Source: Spirochaetales bacterium
GTDB lineage: Bacteria > Spirochaetota > Spirochaetia > DSM-2461
DNA length: 62,063 nucleotides
Assembly: GCA_028533045.1 (NCBI GenBank)
Contig: JAQQAP010000026.1
Coordinates: 1-62,063, forward strand
Direction of reading: 5' to 3'
The notes under the pieces were generated by a model. That model ran no database searches. It was not told the origin of the DNA and saw nothing but the letters and a program-made list of their open reading frames with translations. A program made the translations under genes and the position numbers. Below are positions 33,546-41,563 of this stretch, piece by piece; position 1 is the first letter of the stretch; each line of letters begins with the position of its first letter.

Positions 33546-34433
33546 ATGAGAGAAATGAGAAATTACCGCAATTATCTTATCTTTTTTCTAGCCGCCCTTT
33601 TTTTACTCCAGAACTATGCTCTCTTTGGAGAAACACACCGGGTAGTGCAGGGCGATACACTTTATTCCATTGCAAGAAAACACGACATATCCGTTAAGGA
33701 TTTGATGAATCTCAATGGAATCACCAATCCTTCTTCCCTCTCTTTGGGAATGGAACTGCAGATTCCCGGAACCCTTGAGGAAACTGTTACCCAATACTAC
33801 ACTGTGAAAAAAGGGGATACCTACTATAGCATTTCCCGTCGCCACGGTCTTTCCGTAGACGAACTGCTCAATATGAACAGACTCACACAGAATGATGTTC
33901 TTTCTATCGGGCAGAAACTGGCTGTAGCAAATGGGGGCACTACGCCCACAGTAACTTCTCCGTCACCGGAACCCACTCCCGTTAAACCTGCTAGTACGGA
34001 GACCTCAGAACCGACATCCCAAAGGAAGCCGCAAATTAACGGGCCCATTACAGGCGGTCCCTCTCTTGTTATAGACAGAACCGGACAAAGCGCCAATCAG
34101 CCTAAGTGGCCCGTTACAGGTTCACTTTTTACTGTGGACGGTGATTTTGAAGGGGTCATGATCGAAAGTGTTCCCTCCACATACGTGGAAGCCGTGTCCG
34201 GTGGAGAGGTGGTTTGGTCCGGTCCCTATTGGGAATTTGGTGAAATCGCCCTGGTAGAAGATAACGGCTATATTTACTTCTACGGGGGAAATAGCGACAT
34301 TTTTGTTAACGTAGGACAAAAAATTACCCCCGGAACACGCATTGGAAGACTAGAAAACATTGACGGCAAGGGAAATATGTATTTTACTATATTTAAGGAA
34401 GGCGAAGTAATAGACTTGGCTAGAGCAAATTAG
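33546..34433 (+). CDS. NlpD-like protein: two LysM domains and a degenerate M23 domain
   Basis: 295 residues. Signal peptide or anchor (NYLIFFLAALFLLQNYALFG), LysM1 about 31-75 (THRVVQGDTLYSIARKHDIS), LysM2 about 84-127 (YYTVKKGDTYYSISRRHGLS), a Pro/Thr/Ser-rich linker, then a LytM/M23-like fold (about 195-295). The M23 metal motifs HxxxD and HxH are missing (GVMIES, YFYGGNSD), so it is probably an amidase activator and not a peptidase. It binds peptidoglycan in the periplasm. ATG at 33546 is preferred to GTG at 33477, but neither has a strong ribosome site. The sigma factor gene follows after 10 nt. Confidence 0.85.
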   Translation: MREMRNYRNYLIFFLAALFLLQNYALFGETHRVVQGDTLYSIARKHDISVKDLMNLNGITNPSSLSLGMELQIPGTLEETVTQYYTVKKGDTYYSISRRHGLSVDELLNMNRLTQNDVLSIGQKLAVANGGTTPTVTSPSPEPTPVKPASTETSEPTSQRKPQINGPITGGPSLVIDRTGQSANQPKWPVTGSLFTVDGDFEGVMIESVPSTYVEAVSGGEVVWSGPYWEFGEIALVEDNGYIYFYGGNSDIFVNVGQKITPGTRIGRLENIDGKGNMYFTIFKEGEVIDLARAN

Positions 34434-34443
34434 GGGGATAAGA

Positions 34444-35430
34444 TTGGAAGAGCTTCTCAAGGAACCTGAAGGCAGAATGGTGCGGCATCGTGAAGAGGAA
34501 TATGGGGAGCAGAGTGAGAGCGATCCTTTAGCGCTCTATCTTAAACAAATATCCCGGTACAGTCTTTTGACCATGGATCAGGAACAGGAAATCGGTGAGA
34601 GAATTGACGATATCAAGGAAACCATCGAAACTATGGAAGATCAGCTTAAGGAAGAAGCTCTGGACCAGGAAACCTACGATGTGACCATGGTCCCCCTTAA
34701 CGAAGAACTTTACGAACTGAAAAACCGTATGATCCAGTCCAACCTTAGATTGGTAGTTTCCATCGCTAAAAAATATCAGAACCGGGGTATGTCTTTTCTG
34801 GATCTGATTAACGAAGGGAACATAGGGCTTATTGAAGCAGTTGAGCGCTTCGACTATTCCCGGGGCTGTCGATTTTCTACTTATGGTACCTGGTGGATTC
34901 GTCAGGCTATTATCAAATCTTTGGCCGATAAGGGGCGAGTTATCCGAATCCCCATTCATATGCTCAATTCAATTAAGAAGTGTTACTACGTTGCCAAGGA
35001 ACTGACTCAGATACTGGGAAGAAACCCTACCGAAGAAGAGCTGGCCGAACAGATGGGCATTGATGTTTCCAAGGTTAAGGAAGTTATTCAGCTTTCCCAG
35101 GAAACGGCCAGCCTGGATACCACCGTAGATGACGATCACATGACTCGTCTTTCCGAGCTTATCAAGGACGATCAGACCAAGGAGCCCATGGATGCTGTTT
35201 TCAATACGAACGTCCAGGAGACCCTTAACGATGTCCTTTCCCAGCTTTCGGAACGGGAAAAAAGAATTATTGAGTGCCGTTACGGTTTGAACAACCAAAC
35301 TCCGTTGACCCTGGAGCAAACCGGTCGTATCATGGGGATTACCCGTGAGCGTGTCCGTCAAATTCAGGAAAAAGCTATTGTTAAGCTTCGCGGATTCAAA
35401 GCGATTCAGGAACTGGAGGAATTCGTTTAG
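34444..35430 (+). CDS. RpoS-sized sigma-70 family RNA polymerase sigma factor
   Basis: 328 residues with regions 1.2, 2, 3 and 4 but no region 1.1, the group 2 (RpoS-like) layout. Region 1.2: DPLALYLKQISRYSLLTMDQ. Region 2: NLRLVVSIAKKYQNRGMSFL and FDYSRGCRFSTYGTWWIRQA. Region 4: TLEQTGRIMGITRERVRQIQ. It directs polymerase to stress or envelope promoters. TTG start with GGGGG upstream. It directly follows a NlpD-like gene, as rpoS follows nlpD in proteobacteria. Too short to be the housekeeping RpoD of most phyla, though this cannot be excluded. Confidence 0.85.
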   Translation: MEELLKEPEGRMVRHREEEYGEQSESDPLALYLKQISRYSLLTMDQEQEIGERIDDIKETIETMEDQLKEEALDQETYDVTMVPLNEELYELKNRMIQSNLRLVVSIAKKYQNRGMSFLDLINEGNIGLIEAVERFDYSRGCRFSTYGTWWIRQAIIKSLADKGRVIRIPIHMLNSIKKCYYVAKELTQILGRNPTEEELAEQMGIDVSKVKEVIQLSQETASLDTTVDDDHMTRLSELIKDDQTKEPMDAVFNTNVQETLNDVLSQLSEREKRIIECRYGLNNQTPLTLEQTGRIMGITRERVRQIQEKAIVKLRGFKAIQELEEFV

Positions 35431-35674
35431 GATGGAGCCTCTCTTTTATGTGACCCTTCCAGATGACTTTGAAGAGAAGTGTTCAGAAAACGATGAGGGA
35501 CTGTTCCTGGATATGGAAGATCCCTACAAAGAGGCGTCCCGGCGCTTGACAATCGGCAAAGTTTATCCTGTAATGGAAGTCTCCGATGACGACAGTCTGG
35601 TTCTGGTAGACGATTCGGGTCATCTCTATAAAATCAACAGCAGGATGGTAAAATTTTCCGATGGAGCTGGTTAA
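35431..35674 (+). CDS. Small acidic hypothetical protein
   Basis: 80 residues, strongly acidic N-terminal half (EEKCSENDEGLFLDMEDPYKE) and a C-terminal beta-rich part (KVYPVMEVSDDDSLVLVDDSGHLYKIN) like a small barrel. The ATG is the first base after the sigma factor stop, and the stop overlaps the GAF gene by 14 nt, so it is an integral operon member. No family recognised. Its position suggests it may regulate the sigma factor, but nothing in the sequence proves it. Confidence 0.65.
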
Positions 35675-36125
35675 GGCCCTAACAGAAACCTCTTCCCTTT
35701 TGGCGGCCAGCCGTGATAAATCGGAACTCTTCCATAACCTTTTGGAACGAACCGTCTATGAAAGCGCTTCCGAAATTGGTGCCATTTGTGAAATCAACAG
35801 CACCGATAGGCCGGAAGTGCTTTTTTGCAGCAAAGGACAGAACAAAGAGTATACCCTCTTACTGGAACAGGATTTGAAGGGATTCCTTGATGAATGCGGG
35901 GAATACGTTGTTTCCCATAGAGGGGTAGACGGCCCCTTTTCTTCCCTCCTCCTTGATTCTGAACTAATGAGCGCTGTGGCTTATCCCTTCTATAGCAAAG
36001 GTAAATTCACCGGTCTTCTCATCCTTAACGGCAGGGAAGACTTTTATTATAGCAAAACACGACTTTCCTACCTGGATTCGGTTTGTCGCGTGGCCCAATT
36101 TCGCTTGGATGCCCTTGCGGAATAG
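35661..36125 (+). CDS. GAF-domain protein
   Basis: 154 residues consisting of essentially one GAF-like domain: LLERTVYESASEIGAICEIN at the start, FSSLLLDSELMSAVAYPFYSKGKFTGLLILNG in the middle and LDSVCRVAQFRLDAL as the closing helix. GAF domains bind small ligands or form sensory dimers. There is no output domain, so it probably acts on a partner, perhaps the sigma factor or the HEAT protein of the same operon. Confidence 0.7.
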   Translation: MELVKALTETSSLLAASRDKSELFHNLLERTVYESASEIGAICEINSTDRPEVLFCSKGQNKEYTLLLEQDLKGFLDECGEYVVSHRGVDGPFSSLLLDSELMSAVAYPFYSKGKFTGLLILNGREDFYYSKTRLSYLDSVCRVAQFRLDALAE

Positions 36126-36145
36126 GCTGCACAAAGGAGTTTCTC

Positions 36146-38677
36146 ATGGCCGACTTTTTTAGGGATTATTATCTCTATCTCTCCATTGCACCCCTTATTC
36201 TCTTGGGTGTTCTACTCTTTTTTCTGGTAAAGAAATTACGCTTCCTCTCCAAATTGAATAAAATTGAGCGGGGCGAAATCTATTCCGGAGATTTGAGCAA
36301 GGCTGAATTGATTCGTTATTACAAACAGGTGGAAAGACATTTGTCCAACCCTGATTCTCCTCTCTATGGACGAAAAGAGATAGGTGACCTTTGGGTCGAG
36401 AAGCTTATCGAAACAGGGGGCGTTAAGTGGTATAACCTGATTCTAAAGCACTTTCCCGGGGATTATCTTTATCCTTGTTTTATTCAAAGCCTTAGGAAGA
36501 AAAAACTTTTTAAAGTCTTCCAGGAAAATCTGGGAGAAGATGAAATCCTCACCCTTGAAATACTGGGGAAAAGCGGTGAAAGTCGTGATTTTGACGGTCA
36601 GGCCGCTTCAGAACTTTTGGACAGACATAAAAAAACAGTGTCCAAACTTATTAGTTCCCCTTTGGGGGATGTGCGGTTTTTTGCTTACAACATTCTTGTT
36701 CATTATAATGATAGATCATCTATAGAGAGTGTTCTTAAAGGGTTTTCCGACTCTTATAAAGCTGTTCGGATCTGTTTGGTTAAAAAAACACGTTTTAATG
36801 ATAGAGAACAGGGGTACAGGATTCTCGAACATCTTCTGCTTCACGATCCTTCTTTTTCCGTACGAAAAGAAGCGGCCCACCGCATAAATAAGGATTTTTC
36901 CGACCTCAAAAGCATCGATCCTCAACATTTGACCGGAGATCAGGCGGTCCACTATATATCCCTAATGGACCTGGGATCGGAAAAGGATGAAAGAAACGCT
37001 CTTTTCTTTATGGAGTCTCAGGACTTGAGCATCGTAAGGGAAGCGGCCTTATTCCTCGAGAAGAGAGGTGTTTTTGACCGTTATTCTTTGGAACTTCACC
37101 TGGGGGACAAGGAGGATTTTGAAAGAAAAATCAGCCTTATGAAAAGAGCTTTGTCTGTTAATGTCAGCGGCTTTTTTGAGAATTATAAATGGGAAGGAGA
37201 CGATAGGCTTTTGGCCGCAGCCAGGCTTTTAAAAGGCCGTGGAGACCTTAAGGCTATGGAAAATCTGGTGAGCGCCGTATTTGCCAGGGACCCCTATGAT
37301 TCGGAATACTCTCTGGAAATATATAAGGCTGCAGCACTATCAGTTGATGGCAGTGCCTCCGATGAATGTCACAAGCTTAAGGCTATGGAGTTAAAGAAAC
37401 ATCAGGACGATCCGCTTACCATGGAGATTCTCCTTAGCTCAATTCCCGGTGAAAGGGAGTTCTATTATATGAATGACCTGTTTTACCTGCTGGAAATGGG
37501 GCAGCCCTTTTGTCAACAGCTTGTAAGGGAACGACTCTCCCGTTATGATGCGGCCCATATTCTTACAGAACTGCACGACCAGCTTCTCGATGAAGAGAAG
37601 CCCGTTTCCTTTCGAGCCGATGTCCTTATCATTCTTACCCAATTTCATCTGGATTATACTCTCCAAATGATATTGGAGCATCTTCCTCTCTTGAGTGATG
37701 ACCAGCTTATTTCTCTATCCCTTTCATGGGAAAAATTTGATCGTGATAAATTGCACTATTTGGCGGGTGTCCTTTTTGACTCCTGTGACGGAGATATACA
37801 CCGTTCTCTTATTTATAGTCTCCCCCTATGGGAAGCTCTTGCCTATGAAGATAAGATTCTGAAATTCGGGGGAAGCCGTGATTGGGATATAAGAAAGGCC
37901 GCTATTACCAAGTTACATGGGATGGGACGGTTTACGGTAGAATTGGGTTTACCCTTTCTGAACGATCCCGATTTTAGGGTAAGAGCCGCAGCGGTTTCGC
38001 TTCTTATGGATTTTGATGAAGAAGATGTCAGGGAAGTGATGGGAGAATTACTCTTTAGTGAGGAAGAGCCGGAGAGCGTCCGTGATGCTGTGATTATGGG
38101 GCTGATTAAATCGGATAATGAAGGTTCTCTGGACCTTCTCTTTGATTTCTTCGCCCGCAGGGAATCTCACCGAAGCAGGATTTTGGAAATGTTGAGCTGT
38201 CGGGCTGATTCATTCTTTGCCGGCCAGCTTGTCCGCAACTATGTTAAACTCGATTCTTCACTAAGGGAAATGATTAAGCCCCTGTTTATCAACCTGGGAA
38301 TGAATATCGAATCCTCCCTGTCTGAACTATTAAAGACACAATCCACTGAAGCTCGAAAGCTTATAGAGGAAATTCTTGATGAGGGGGGGTACTTGGATAG
38401 ATTGAATGAGGAACTGAAATCACCTCTCCCTTCTAAACGTGTTTCAGCAGTGGAAAAGTTGATTTCCCTAGAAAAACCTTTGGCTTTAAAGACAGCCATA
38501 ATGGCTGTAGGGGATCCGGAGAAAGCTGTTCGTATTGCGGTTATCCGGGCTTTGGAGAGATTAAACAGCAGCGGCAGTGCATTATTGATTCAAGAATTGA
38601 CAGATGATCCGGATAAAAAGGTGAGGACCTTTGCCCTCTGGGCGAAAGAAAGGCTTGAGAGCCGGAACAGAGATTAA
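36146..38677 (+). CDS. Membrane-anchored HEAT-repeat protein
   Basis: 843 residues. One N-terminal membrane helix (YLSIAPLILLGVLLFFLVKKL) is followed by a long all-helical cytoplasmic region. HEAT/Armadillo-like repeats are clear near the C-terminus (DIRKAAITKLHGMGRFTVE, FRVRAAAVSLLMDFDEEDV, KAVRIAVIRALERLN, KKVRTFALWAKERLE). Such solenoids are protein-interaction scaffolds. ATG at 36146 with AAGGAG is used; a longer frame to 36083 lies in the GAF gene. Last gene of the NlpD-sigma operon. Confidence 0.8.
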   Translation: MADFFRDYYLYLSIAPLILLGVLLFFLVKKLRFLSKLNKIERGEIYSGDLSKAELIRYYKQVERHLSNPDSPLYGRKEIGDLWVEKLIETGGVKWYNLILKHFPGDYLYPCFIQSLRKKKLFKVFQENLGEDEILTLEILGKSGESRDFDGQAASELLDRHKKTVSKLISSPLGDVRFFAYNILVHYNDRSSIESVLKGFSDSYKAVRICLVKKTRFNDREQGYRILEHLLLHDPSFSVRKEAAHRINKDFSDLKSIDPQHLTGDQAVHYISLMDLGSEKDERNALFFMESQDLSIVREAALFLEKRGVFDRYSLELHLGDKEDFERKISLMKRALSVNVSGFFENYKWEGDDRLLAAARLLKGRGDLKAMENLVSAVFARDPYDSEYSLEIYKAAALSVDGSASDECHKLKAMELKKHQDDPLTMEILLSSIPGEREFYYMNDLFYLLEMGQPFCQQLVRERLSRYDAAHILTELHDQLLDEEKPVSFRADVLIILTQFHLDYTLQMILEHLPLLSDDQLISLSLSWEKFDRDKLHYLAGVLFDSCDGDIHRSLIYSLPLWEALAYEDKILKFGGSRDWDIRKAAITKLHGMGRFTVELGLPFLNDPDFRVRAAAVSLLMDFDEEDVREVMGELLFSEEEPESVRDAVIMGLIKSDNEGSLDLLFDFFARRESHRSRILEMLSCRADSFFAGQLVRNYVKLDSSLREMIKPLFINLGMNIESSLSELLKTQSTEARKLIEEILDEGGYLDRLNEELKSPLPSKRVSAVEKLISLEKPLALKTAIMAVGDPEKAVRIAVIRALERLNSSGSALLIQELTDDPDKKVRTFALWAKERLESRNRD

Positions 38678-38796
38678 GTCATTTTTAACAGTAATGAAAA
38701 GTGTTCGAAAATGTAGAAAATGAGCATATCCTACACTCAGGTGGGGTTAGCCGTCGTTCAGAGGTTATTTTAGGCAAAATTATTCAGATTAAAACT
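38678..38796. other. AT-rich intergenic stretch upstream of the Nif11-like gene
   Basis: About 120 bases with no gene. No hairpin with T-run is seen after the HEAT gene. It may hold an enhancer site if the following promoter is sigma-54 dependent, but I see no clear palindrome. Confidence 0.3.
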
Positions 38797-38812
38797 TGGC
38801 AAGCATATTGCA
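38797..38812 (+). promoter_or_regulatory. Sigma-54-like promoter (overlapping a possible sigma-70 promoter)
   Basis: TGGCA, six bases, TTGCA matches the -24/-12 consensus TGGCAC-N5-TTGCW in spacing and in every core base except the sixth. The same bases start a weaker sigma-70 reading, TTGGCA-N16-TATTTT (38796-38823). It lies 40 nt before the Nif11-like ATG. Confidence 0.5.
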
Positions 38813-38851
38813 TTAAGTATTTTCAAAATTGAAAACAACTGGAGAGAATAA

Positions 38852-39070
38852 ATGTCAAGACAGAACGTGTTGGATTTTTTGGACAAAGGAGCGGACGATA
38901 GAGAGTTCCGTGTTAAGTATGATAACTGCTTTCAGATTGATAAGTTTGTAGAAATGGCAGGTGAAGACGGCTTCGAATTTTCCATCGAAGATTTCGAGAA
39001 GGTTCTTAAGGAAAACGGAGACACCTTTGAATCTTCCGGTAATCCTCCCAAGAAATTGATCTGGGTCTAA
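38852..39070 (+). CDS. Nif11-type leader peptide (candidate RiPP precursor)
   Basis: 72 residues. The pattern SRQNVLDFLDKGADDREFR, then FVEMAGEDGFEFSIEDF is the Nif11-like leader fold (SxxxxxxFLxxxxxDxxLR ... AxxxGFxFSxEEL). Such leaders guide modifying enzymes to a C-terminal core. The tail here is short (ENGDTFESSGNPPKKLIWV), without the usual GG cleavage site or Cys/Ser/Thr-rich core, so it may be a stand-alone Nif11 protein. GGAGAG precedes the ATG. No modification or transport genes adjoin. Stop interlocks with the convergent methyltransferase (CTAA). Confidence 0.75.
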   Translation: MSRQNVLDFLDKGADDREFRVKYDNCFQIDKFVEMAGEDGFEFSIEDFEKVLKENGDTFESSGNPPKKLIWV

Positions 39071-39849
39071 GACAAACGCCGAATTCGGCAATAGTAAATC
39101 GGCCCCGCTCCGTCCCGATCAGGAAGGATGTGGCGGCCGTAGCGGGTTTCTTCACCCGCGGTAAAAAGGGTTGGTTCCACCGTGAACCGGCCCTTTCTTT
39201 TTTTATGGAGTCTTTCGATAATCAAATCATTTTCCTCTGCTGCCAGAGCACAGGTGCTGTAGACGATGAGACCGCCGGGCTTAACCGTTTCCAGGGCGGA
39301 GCACAGTAGGGCAAACTGACGGGGGGCAAGGCTTTTTATGCGTCCGGGGGTCCATTTTTTAAGATGTTCCGGTGAATTGAGCACATGTCGCTCGGAAGAG
39401 CAGGGAGCGTCCAGGAGAATCTTGTCGTACCAGTCCGGTTCATGGCGGTACCAAAGGGAGCCGTCGTATCCGGTGTATCGGATATTGCCCTGCCACTCGG
39501 GGCGCAAGTGGTTCTCCATAACCTGTCTTAGACGGCGGCGCCGGTCCGGGGAGAGGTCGTTTACAGTGAGAGAGCCGCTTCCTTTAAGGGTTGTGGCCAG
39601 AATCAGCGATTTACCACCGGGAGCCGCGCACATGTCCAATACCGATTCACCCTCCTGTACATCCAGTTCTTTGGGGGGATAAAGGGAGGCTTCGTCCAGA
39701 TAGTAGGCCTGTTCCAAATTTTCTGTGAGGCTGTAGTGGCTGACTTCTTCAAAAAGAGAGGCCTTGAGACTATCCCAACGCTCTTCCCAGCGGGAGGCGT
39801 AATATTCCTCAAAAAGTTCTTCTCCCGATTTTTTTCCTTTCTTGGCCAT
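39067..39849 (-). CDS. RNA m5C methyltransferase (NSUN/RsmB-F family)
   Basis: 260 residues. SAM site VLDMCAAPGGKSLILAT; catalytic Cys pair in LLDAPCSSERH (PC) and IVYSTCALAAEEND (TC), the standard pair of RNA:m5C methyltransferases. No separate N-terminal NusB domain or C-terminal PUA domain, so it resembles the short NSUN4-like form. It methylates cytosine-5 in rRNA or tRNA. AGGAG precedes the ATG. It is followed upstream on the same strand by a tRNA mannosyltransferase-like gene 21 nt away, suggesting an RNA-modification operon. Confidence 0.88.
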   Translation of the reverse strand: MAKKGKKSGEELFEEYYASRWEERWDSLKASLFEEVSHYSLTENLEQAYYLDEASLYPPKELDVQEGESVLDMCAAPGGKSLILATTLKGSGSLTVNDLSPDRRRRLRQVMENHLRPEWQGNIRYTGYDGSLWYRHEPDWYDKILLDAPCSSERHVLNSPEHLKKWTPGRIKSLAPRQFALLCSALETVKPGGLIVYSTCALAAEENDLIIERLHKKRKGRFTVEPTLFTAGEETRYGRHILPDRDGAGPIYYCRIRRLS

Positions 39850-39870
39850 GGTAACTCCTGATGAGGGCCA

Positions 39871-40950
39871 TCATGACATATTTTCGAGGATTTGATCCAG
39901 ACGGGAGAGGCTGTTTTGCGTGGTATAGGAGTCCATGAGAGAGGGAAGGGAAGGTTGATCATTTACTTCACCCGCTTCCAGTCTGCAAAATAACTCAATC
40001 AGACCTTCCGGGTTCTCATAAAGAAGATTATGATGGGATAGGGGGAGTACTTCCGGGTAAGAAAGACGGCGTGGAAGAAGGGGTGTTGCCCCGGCATGGA
40101 TAGCTTCTACGACAGATATACCAAAGTTTTCCTGGAGGGCTGTACTCACAACGTAGTCGCTTTGGTAGAGGAGTTCCCAGTAAGCCTTTCTAGAGGCGGC
40201 GTATTCGGAAGTAATAATATCCTGGGGGAATTCTTTTTGAATCGAATCGAAGACAGTCGGGTATCTTCTGAATCGCTCCCCCAGAAGAATAAGTTTAAAG
40301 GCCTGTCCTTTATTACGCAGTCCTCTAAGAAATTCATAAAACCCCTCGGGATTTTTATCATGTTCCCAGCGGTGATTCCAAAGTATGACAGGAGGATTAC
40401 CGGGCGCTCGTTTCTGGGGAATGAACGGCTTTTCCGGAGGAGTAAAACCGGGATAGACCACTTCGTAGTTTTCTTTTAACTGTTTCAGAAAGCTATTCGG
40501 GCGAAAGTCGGGCATTTTATTAAGAAATTCACCGCACTCTCTATAGAACGTCTCCCCATGATACCGGGAGTTAAATACTACCCGGTCTGCGGCAAGCATA
40601 TTGGTAAAATCTTTAAGGCCGTAGTGAAAATCCGGTTGTTCTCCCGGGCCCAGGGGGTAGTGGAACTGGCTTTCGTGCATGTAGAGGAGGACCGGCGGCA
40701 AGGAGAAGAGGCTTTTGAGGAGATTCAGATCGCTTAGATCGGTCACAATAAGCCGGTCGTAGTCGGTAAAGGCTTCACCCCGTTCGGCCATGAGATCGGC
40801 AAAGGCCAGAGCGCTTCCACCCTGACGCCATTTCCAGTGTCGGGCGGGAAGAGTCAGAAGAGTTATTTCGTGGGCAGAATGCTTTTGGACCGCATCGGCG
40901 AAGGCTTTGTGGGAACCTCCGTAGAACGATTCGAGAAAGAGACACTTCAT
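39871..40950 (-). CDS. tRNA-queuosine mannosyltransferase-like glycosyltransferase (GTDC1/DUF3524)
   Basis: 359 residues. The N-terminus FLESFYGGSHKAFAD and RHWKWRQGGSALAFAD, plus LLYMHESQFHYPL, FHYGLKDFTNMLAADRVVFN, are the family signatures of GTDC1/QTMAN. A GT-B C-terminal domain follows (LQENFGISVVEAIHAGATPLLP). In animals this family mannosylates queuosine at tRNA-Asp position 34; bacterial members are presumed similar. Leaderless-type promoter upstream. A tRNA-Asp (GTC), the natural queuosine acceptor, is coded in this window but 6 kb away. Confidence 0.85.
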   Translation of the reverse strand: MKCLFLESFYGGSHKAFADAVQKHSAHEITLLTLPARHWKWRQGGSALAFADLMAERGEAFTDYDRLIVTDLSDLNLLKSLFSLPPVLLYMHESQFHYPLGPGEQPDFHYGLKDFTNMLAADRVVFNSRYHGETFYRECGEFLNKMPDFRPNSFLKQLKENYEVVYPGFTPPEKPFIPQKRAPGNPPVILWNHRWEHDKNPEGFYEFLRGLRNKGQAFKLILLGERFRRYPTVFDSIQKEFPQDIITSEYAASRKAYWELLYQSDYVVSTALQENFGISVVEAIHAGATPLLPRRLSYPEVLPLSHHNLLYENPEGLIELFCRLEAGEVNDQPSLPSLMDSYTTQNSLSRLDQILENMS

Positions 40951-40956
40951 GGCGTC

Positions 40957-40985
40957 AGTATAGGGGAGAAGAGGCTTACAGTAAA
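40957..40985 (-). promoter_or_regulatory. Promoter of the mannosyltransferase-like gene, leaderless
   Basis: On the - strand TTTACT, 17-nt spacer, TATACT, then 6 nt to ATG at 40950. Confidence 0.55.
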
Positions 40986-41058
40986 TAACTACCTATTCAT
41001 TGAGGGGACGACAAAGAAGCCTGTTCGGGTGTATAGTAAAAAAGAAAGGAGACCCCCA

Positions 41059-41415
41059 ATGAATGAAACCGATTTGCAGCAAGCCATTGATCCCATGGGG
41101 CGTATGAATGATCCGGACGGTTCCGCCTGGATTACCGGATTATGCGGGGATACAATGGAATTTTACCTGGTGATTTCCCATAATACCATCTCCCAGGCCT
41201 GGTATCACACCGATGGTTGTTCCAGTTCCAGGCTGTGTGGGTCGACGGCGGCCCGTTTGGCTCAGGGGAAAAGTGTGGACGAAGTGCTCTCTATTTCCCC
41301 GGGGCAGATTCTTCAGATGTACCCCGATCTACCGAGTGACGGTGTTCACTGCTCCATTTTGGCCGTGAGTACTCTTCATAAAGCTCTTGCTGAGTGGTTG
41401 TTGAAGGTGAGATAG
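41059..41415 (+). CDS. IscU/NifU-N-like iron-sulfur scaffold protein
   Basis: 118 residues. The three conserved scaffold cysteines are present: GLCGDTMEFYL, TDGCSSSRLCGS and GVHCSILA, in IscU/NifU_N order. Asp after the first Cys (CGD) is also kept. It would assemble a Fe-S cluster transiently. No cysteine desulfurase or other isc/suf genes adjoin. ATG at 41059 is preceded by AAGGAG; a longer upstream frame runs antisense into the divergent gene and is rejected. A TATAGT lies 27 nt upstream of the start. Confidence 0.8.
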   Translation: MNETDLQQAIDPMGRMNDPDGSAWITGLCGDTMEFYLVISHNTISQAWYHTDGCSSSRLCGSTAARLAQGKSVDEVLSISPGQILQMYPDLPSDGVHCSILAVSTLHKALAEWLLKVR

Positions 41416-41563
41416 CTCATTTAAAGCCTCTTGTCGGAACGTCTCAAAAAATGAATTCTCTTCCCTTTTCGGACTTTACTTTGTGCCCCTTTTTATACTA
41501 TTTTTAGAGGGGGGAACGGATTTCCCCGATTCAAAGTGAATTACCCAGACAAGGAGGCCCTCG
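41416..41563 (+). other. Leader region of the phosphomutase gene
   Basis: No gene. A TATACT -10-like element is near 41496. A GGGGAA...TTCCCC inverted repeat lies at about 41515-41530, and an AAGGAGG ribosome site precedes the next gene. Confidence 0.35.

Noticed and set aside
41416..41563. Separate small gene upstream of pgm
   Set aside because: No frame with start, ribosome site and plausible composition; better read as a leader with promoter elements.
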